From Bactericera cockerelli (Eukaryota > Arthropoda > Insecta > Hemiptera > Triozidae): a stretch of 64,000 nucleotides of DNA. Positions 60,081 to 64,000 of the stretch are shown here, piece by piece. The stretch lies in contig CM044955.1 of NCBI GenBank assembly GCA_024516035.1, forward strand, positions 49,757,800-49,821,799, written 5' to 3'. The position numbers and the translations under genes are program-made. Numbering within the stretch: position 1 is the first letter of the stretch; the number at the start of each line of letters is the position of its first letter. Below the pieces are notes generated by a model that saw only the letters and a list, made by a program, of their open reading frames with translations, was not told the origin of the DNA and made no database searches.

Positions 60081-60755
60081 TGGCGTAACTTAATGAATCA
60101 TGAAAATGAATATAGAAAAATGTTAAAAACGTACAAAATCTTCTTTTGAAGAATTTGATCAATTTGATTTGATAATGCAGGATGAGTCTGACAGCCGGTT
60201 CCTCATATTTGCCAAAAACACGAACCACCTAACCTCAAAATCAGCGTTTCGCTCGAAATACGCTTACTTTTTGAAAATTCAGGGATTGGCAAGAATATAA
60301 ACAAAATTGTGGCGGTAATTTAAAAAAAAACCTTCATTATGTGAAATTGAGGCGTATTTGGTGTTTGATCATTTGTCAAATAATTAAATATAATAATCTT
60401 TACTCTATAGAAATAAACAACGAATTTGATTATTCAACAGGGTTCAACAAACAACCATAAACATTATTTACGAAAAATTCTCTAGAATAATTCATTTTTA
60501 ATTCTCATTAAACTATCCCTTTTTCTCTTTTACCTTACTACAGTCATTGCTTCCCAGCTTTATTTTTTTTTATATTTCTTCATCTGTTAACTTGCCGATG
60601 AGGGCGATGAGGTAAAGTGAAGTCGCTGAGATTAATGTTTTGGAGATTGCGCATGGCACTTGGTCTATTTATGTGCATAAATTTAAAATTGTCGAAATCG
60701 AATTTTGTTTCAACGAAATTCGGATAGCCCTAAAAGATTATTGCTTTAAACCTGG
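60081..60755. other. Non-coding, no gene seen
   Basis: Unassigned AT-rich sequence. Confidence 0.35.
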
Positions 60756-61240
60756 CGGGACGCAGTCATATATATTATATACAAATGTCAAGGAACCAAG
60801 GTCTGTCGTAATCTAGCTTGTGATCAATTGTATACTATGGACATGAAAGGAGCCTAGACATTGGATTTGGGCGTCCATAAAATCGTCTCACCACCGTGAT
60901 TTAGGTATCAATACCTATCTCACAGACACGGAATTATTATTATATAATTGTATACTATTTGTAAAATATTTTTTTTGTAATTATTACTAAGTTATGCGCG
61001 CCCTAAAACTTTTTATATTCTTGTTGCAAATAATAATGAATGTTATAGATGGCGGCATGCAGTCATATCCGACATTGAAAGAACTAAGATTACGACAGAC
61101 GATTACAACAGACCTTTTGGTTCCTTCAATGTCGGATATGACTGCGTGCCGTTAGGTTATAATCGAGTTATTTTGCCTTAAATTACAGGCAATTGTATTT
61201 GCAACAATAATAAAAAAAGTTTTAGTGCGCGTGTAAGTTT
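60756..61240. repeat. Foldback element with gacgcagtcatat/atatgactgcgt arms
   Basis: Main arms are 61050-61082 (ggcggcatgcagtcatatcc, gacattgaa) and 61110-61153 (ttcaatgtcggatatgactg, cgtgccg). Outer arms are gcgcgccctaaaacttttta...gttgcaaat at 60995-61030 and atttgcaacaataataaaaa...gttttagtgcgcg at 61197-61233. A third, diverged arm at 60757-60815 (cgggacgcagtcatata, ggaaccaaggtctgtcgtaa) precedes it, split from the rest by a 107-bp insertion. Confidence 0.75.
60839..60945 (+). mobile_element. 107-bp insertion with a 13-bp target duplication
   Basis: aattgtatactat occurs directly before (60826-60838) and directly after (60946-60958). The insert starts ggacatgaaaggagcctaga and ends cggaattattattatat, so it has an (ATT)n-like tail. 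Its size, tail and 13-bp duplication fit LINE-dependent insertion of a very short SINE. The sister copy is at 2783-2880. Confidence 0.85.
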
Positions 61241-61334
61241 ATAAAAATTACAAAATTGATTTAAAAATTTATATCATAAAAATAGAACGCAAAAATGACT
61301 TCTGCTAGTAGTGGGATTATATTTACTCTGCGAG

Positions 61335-61512
61335 AAAAACGTCCAGCGAGGTGAAGACTTCGTGATGCTGGCATTCCGGCCCAACCCAGGCTGGATGAGG
61401 TTAATGTGGGTAGCAGGTTTGTGAGTTTCCTGCGAATGGAGGGTAACACCCCCGTCGTGATATTACCATGTAGTTGAAAGCGACGTTAAACCAAAAAAAA
61501 AAAAAAAACGCT
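61335..61512 (+). mobile_element. SINE, family S2, with poly(A) tail
   Basis: cgtccagcgaggtgaagact (end of a 5S-like head), tgatgctggcattccggccc, aggctggatgaggttaatgt, gcgaatggagggtaacaccc, gacgttaaaccaaaaaaaaa. The tail is a run of about 16 A at 61493-61509. Confidence 0.75.
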
Positions 61513-61584
61513 TGCATACGAGTCTGCAACCATTGGGACATTTTCATCTTTACTATTCAAGGTCCAAAACCCAACTGACCAAAT

Positions 61585-61697
61585 TTCGTATTGTGCGCAT
61601 GACACATACCTTCTCTCTTCTCTCCCTCTACAATTCAATACTTCGCCATTGTGCGCATGACACACACTTTCCCTCTTCTCTCCCTTTACAATTCAAT
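61585..61697 (+). repeat. Two tandem copies of a 60-bp unit
   Basis: attgtgcgcatgacacatac and attgtgcgcatgacacacac, each followed by ttccctcttctctccct and tacaattcaata. Confidence 0.85.
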
Positions 61698-61923
61698 ATT
61701 TCGTTACATAATTTCGTTACATAATATCGTTACATAATATCGTTACATAATATCGTTACATAATATCGTTACATAATTTCGTTACATAATATCGTTACAT
61801 AATATCGTTACATAATATCGTTACATAATATCGTTACATAATATCGTTACATAATTTCGTTACATAATTTCGTTACATAATTTCGTTACATAATTTCGTT
61901 ACATAATTTCGTCACATAATTTT
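61698..61923 (+). repeat. 13-bp minisatellite, about 17 copies
   Basis: Unit ttcgttacataat or atcgttacataat; two alternating variants occur in runs (T-type, then A-type, then T-type). The last unit has cgtcaca. Confidence 0.95.
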
Positions 61924-63360
61924 GGTTATGTGCCAGAGCAAAGACATGAAAATGTCAAAACATCTTAGTTAAAAAAATCTTGTGACTGAGGTATGTATTA
62001 TTAGTACCTCTTTGGTAACTTCAGCAATAAGAGTTAAAATATTTTGCCGTACCCTGTAGAAATTTCGATAAAAATTTCAAGACGTTGGTAGCTTCGGGTA
62101 CTTTAGCTTTTCTTGTTTTTATGCTTTCTGTTTATGTTCTTGAATTTTTAAATTTTGACGCTTTTACTTTTTTGCTACCTTTGGCCTATATCACAAAAAA
62201 TACGCCAACTCCGTTTCGCGAGAGCAAAACTCTACTGGCGCTATCTTGACGAATCCTTTGGAACTAACATTTTTCGAAAAACACGGTGTTTTTTTGTAAG
62301 TGAAGAACCCATCATGAGATCTGATGATTGTCAACTCAACTGTCATCGAGTCCTAACTTTAATTAAGATAAGATTTGGGATTGAATTAAGTTTGACTGTT
62401 GACATTTTTCAATACCTGTTCTCCAACTTTACTACCTACTTTTATGTAATGTAAACTCTTTTAAGCAGCACCTAAACTTGCACTAATAGGTGATAACTTT
62501 CTTTTATGAAATGTCAGTAGGTTTCTAATTCTAATTCTTGAGAAGTCTCAGATGCTCGCTCGTCTTCATTCTCTACACAATTACAATGCACCCTTCATGA
62601 ATCTTATCAAATCACTAGTGTGAACTTGCATCCTTTTCAATGATCAGCAACAGTTTATTTTTTAATATCACTTGAGTTGCCAAACCAAAGTCTCTTGAAT
62701 GAACTATTAGGGAGGGAACAGGTAATACTACCATTTATTTTGATCAATTGCTACTAATACAGGGGCATGGTTTATCAATTAGGTACTCAGCCAGTTAACT
62801 AACAAATTCCTTGACTTCCCATAAATTTAATATCTGGTTTTTTTTACTAACAATTGAGCATCTGAATATCTATGTTGACCTAATCACAGTTTGCAATCAA
62901 ACTAATAAAGCATGTTCTTATGGTAATTGATACAGCCAAACTCTGTGTGGACATGATAGACATTGTATCTTTTGTGCCAATTCACAAAAAATTGGATCAG
63001 GGGCATCATTATTTAAACTTTTTGAGTAATTTTCATCTCTTTTTTTAAGTCAGTGGTGCTGGGCTCTTTGCAATGAGCTTACACAAATCTCAGCCTATCA
63101 TTTACTGTGGTAACAATGGTTACACATTTCCTGGGTTGTCTGTTACCAATAGCACAGCCCTAAATGTACCTAATAGGTTTAAAATGTTGATGGGAATCAA
63201 CCCCTCCTTAAAGCAATATTTCAACCAGAGAAAATTATAAACAAAACAAAAAGGTCTGGCCATATATCCACCAGTCATATCTTAGCTAACTTTACAATGG
63301 TAATAACTAGATGGTGAAAAATTGTGCATTATTACCTACCTACATGAGAAAATTAAAAGA
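61924..63360. other. Upstream region of REXO1, no coding exon seen
   Basis: AT-rich. Around 62200-62300 a GC-richer stretch (caactccgtttcgcgagagc, actctactggcgctatcttg) is followed by a donor-like tttttttGTAAGTGAAG. That could be a 5' UTR exon of the downstream gene; nothing proves it. Confidence 0.35.
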
Positions 63361-63364
63361 AGTA

Positions 63365-63660
63365 CAAAAGTTGTTGTTGTTGTAGCCAGCTTGGCTACAA
63401 CTGGAGGGGTGAGTGATGGTCTTCAGACAACTTTATTTTAAAGTTGGCTTGTCCTGAACCACATATTTCTATGTGCGATGAGGACTTGGACTTTTCTTTA
63501 TAAGCCATTAAACCCATAGGAAACTGCAAGCTAGCCTGGCTTGTAAGGGTTGGCTAGTCTGTTCTCTGTTTATAGTCCTCTAGTCTTCTCTGAAGACCAG
63601 TCGAGACACTGGTCTTCTCCCTGTTTAACGTCCCCCAGCCAGACCAAAAGTCATGTCTAT
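63365..63660. repeat. Dispersed repeats (28.18-kb type and family D tail)
   Basis: 63368-63470 matches 28178-28265 in diverged form (ttgttgttgttgtagccagc, cttggctacaactggagggg). 63555-63650 carries the family D tail ctccctgtttaacgtccccc, agccagacc, twice in diverged form. Confidence 0.55.
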
Positions 63661-63848
63661 TAGCCCTCTCCCCCGAGTAAATATTTGGAATTAGGTACCT
63701 TGTTTTTTCTGTAGTGAAAGTGTAAATCATAAAAAGTCCTGCTAGGTATCCCAACAATTACATTCAAAATACTTATTCCTGCCTGTGCAGTATTTAAAAC
63801 TTAACAGTTAATATTGTATTATTTCCATGTTACAGATACAGTTCAACA

Positions 63849-64000
63849 ATGCTACCCACTAGAGAATTTTTCAAGAAAATTGAATGTCCTTTCTACAATT
63901 TCACTGTTAAAGGTTCCTGTAATAGGCCACATTGTCACTTTAAACACTCAAGAAGGGATGCAGATTATGATTTTTCTGATGCAATTATTGAACAAATACC
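63849..64000 (+). CDS. REXO1: REXO1-like RNA exonuclease, N-terminus (runs off the window)
   Basis: ATG at 63849, shortly after a splice acceptor (ttccatgttacag, AG at 63834-63835), so the start codon lies near the start of an exon. The encoded start MLPTREFFKKIECPFYNFTV and KGSCNRPHCHFKHSRRDADY holds a CCCH zinc finger (Cys-X8-Cys-X4-Cys-X3-His-like spacing). It matches the conserved beginning of REXO1 (Elongin A-binding protein 1), which reads MLxSxGFFxxIDCPxW...CxRPYCHFRH. The catalytic DEDDh exonuclease domain of this family lies at the C-terminus, outside the window. Open to the window end. Confidence 0.78.
   Translation, partial: MLPTREFFKKIECPFYNFTVKGSCNRPHCHFKHSRRDADYDFSDAIIEQI

Noticed and set aside
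62155..62454. 99-codon plus-strand ORF as a gene upstream of REXO1
   Set aside because: No recognisable domain, AT-rich composition and no conserved features. At best it overlaps a 5' UTR exon.

Overview
The window is eukaryotic nuclear DNA that is AT-rich, intron-rich and crowded with repeats. The genes (XPB/ERCC3, DJ-1, TECR, REXO1), their short exons and the transposon families suggest an arthropod, most likely an insect. I cannot fix the order from the sequence; a sap-feeding hemipteran is only a guess.

Layout. At 0-5.4 kb there are SINE-like insertions, then a 48-bp tandem repeat lying against the last coding exon of a very-long-chain enoyl-CoA reductase (TECR, minus strand). An assembly gap of exactly 100 N follows. 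At 5.7-16.3 kb and 19.9-26.2 kb lie two related blocks built on a 159/167-bp satellite. They share an inverted segment, a solo LTR at the same site and the same right flank. The first block also holds a 5'-truncated LINE and a detached copy of an XPB exon beside a 5S rRNA gene copy. Between the blocks sits a 2.8-kb hAT transposon with an 8-bp target duplication. The XPB/ERCC3 gene occupies 28.9-46.8 kb on the minus strand; I could trace all 16 coding exons, giving 796 residues with every junction in frame. Upstream of it is a mirrored region (47.5-48.9 kb) centred on a palindrome. At 51.9-52.6 kb is an intronless DJ-1/PARK7 gene. At 52.7-58.6 kb is a full-length non-LTR retrotransposon with two open reading frames and a 12-bp target duplication. 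The plus-strand start of a REXO1-like gene begins at 63.85 kb and runs off the window.

How things fit together. XPB is the TFIIH 3'-5' helicase/translocase; the other genes are unrelated housekeeping genes. The most unusual theme is that XPB and TECR exons are repeatedly bordered by short tandem copies of their own edges, splice site or stop codon included. I see this at seven places. In one case (exon 7) the edge resembles the repeat unit of a 1.6-kb intronic satellite. In addition, two copies of one tRNA-derived SINE end 10-12 nt upstream of XPB 3' splice sites. Locally templated duplication, together with retroelement and DNA-transposon insertion, seems to have shaped the whole window.
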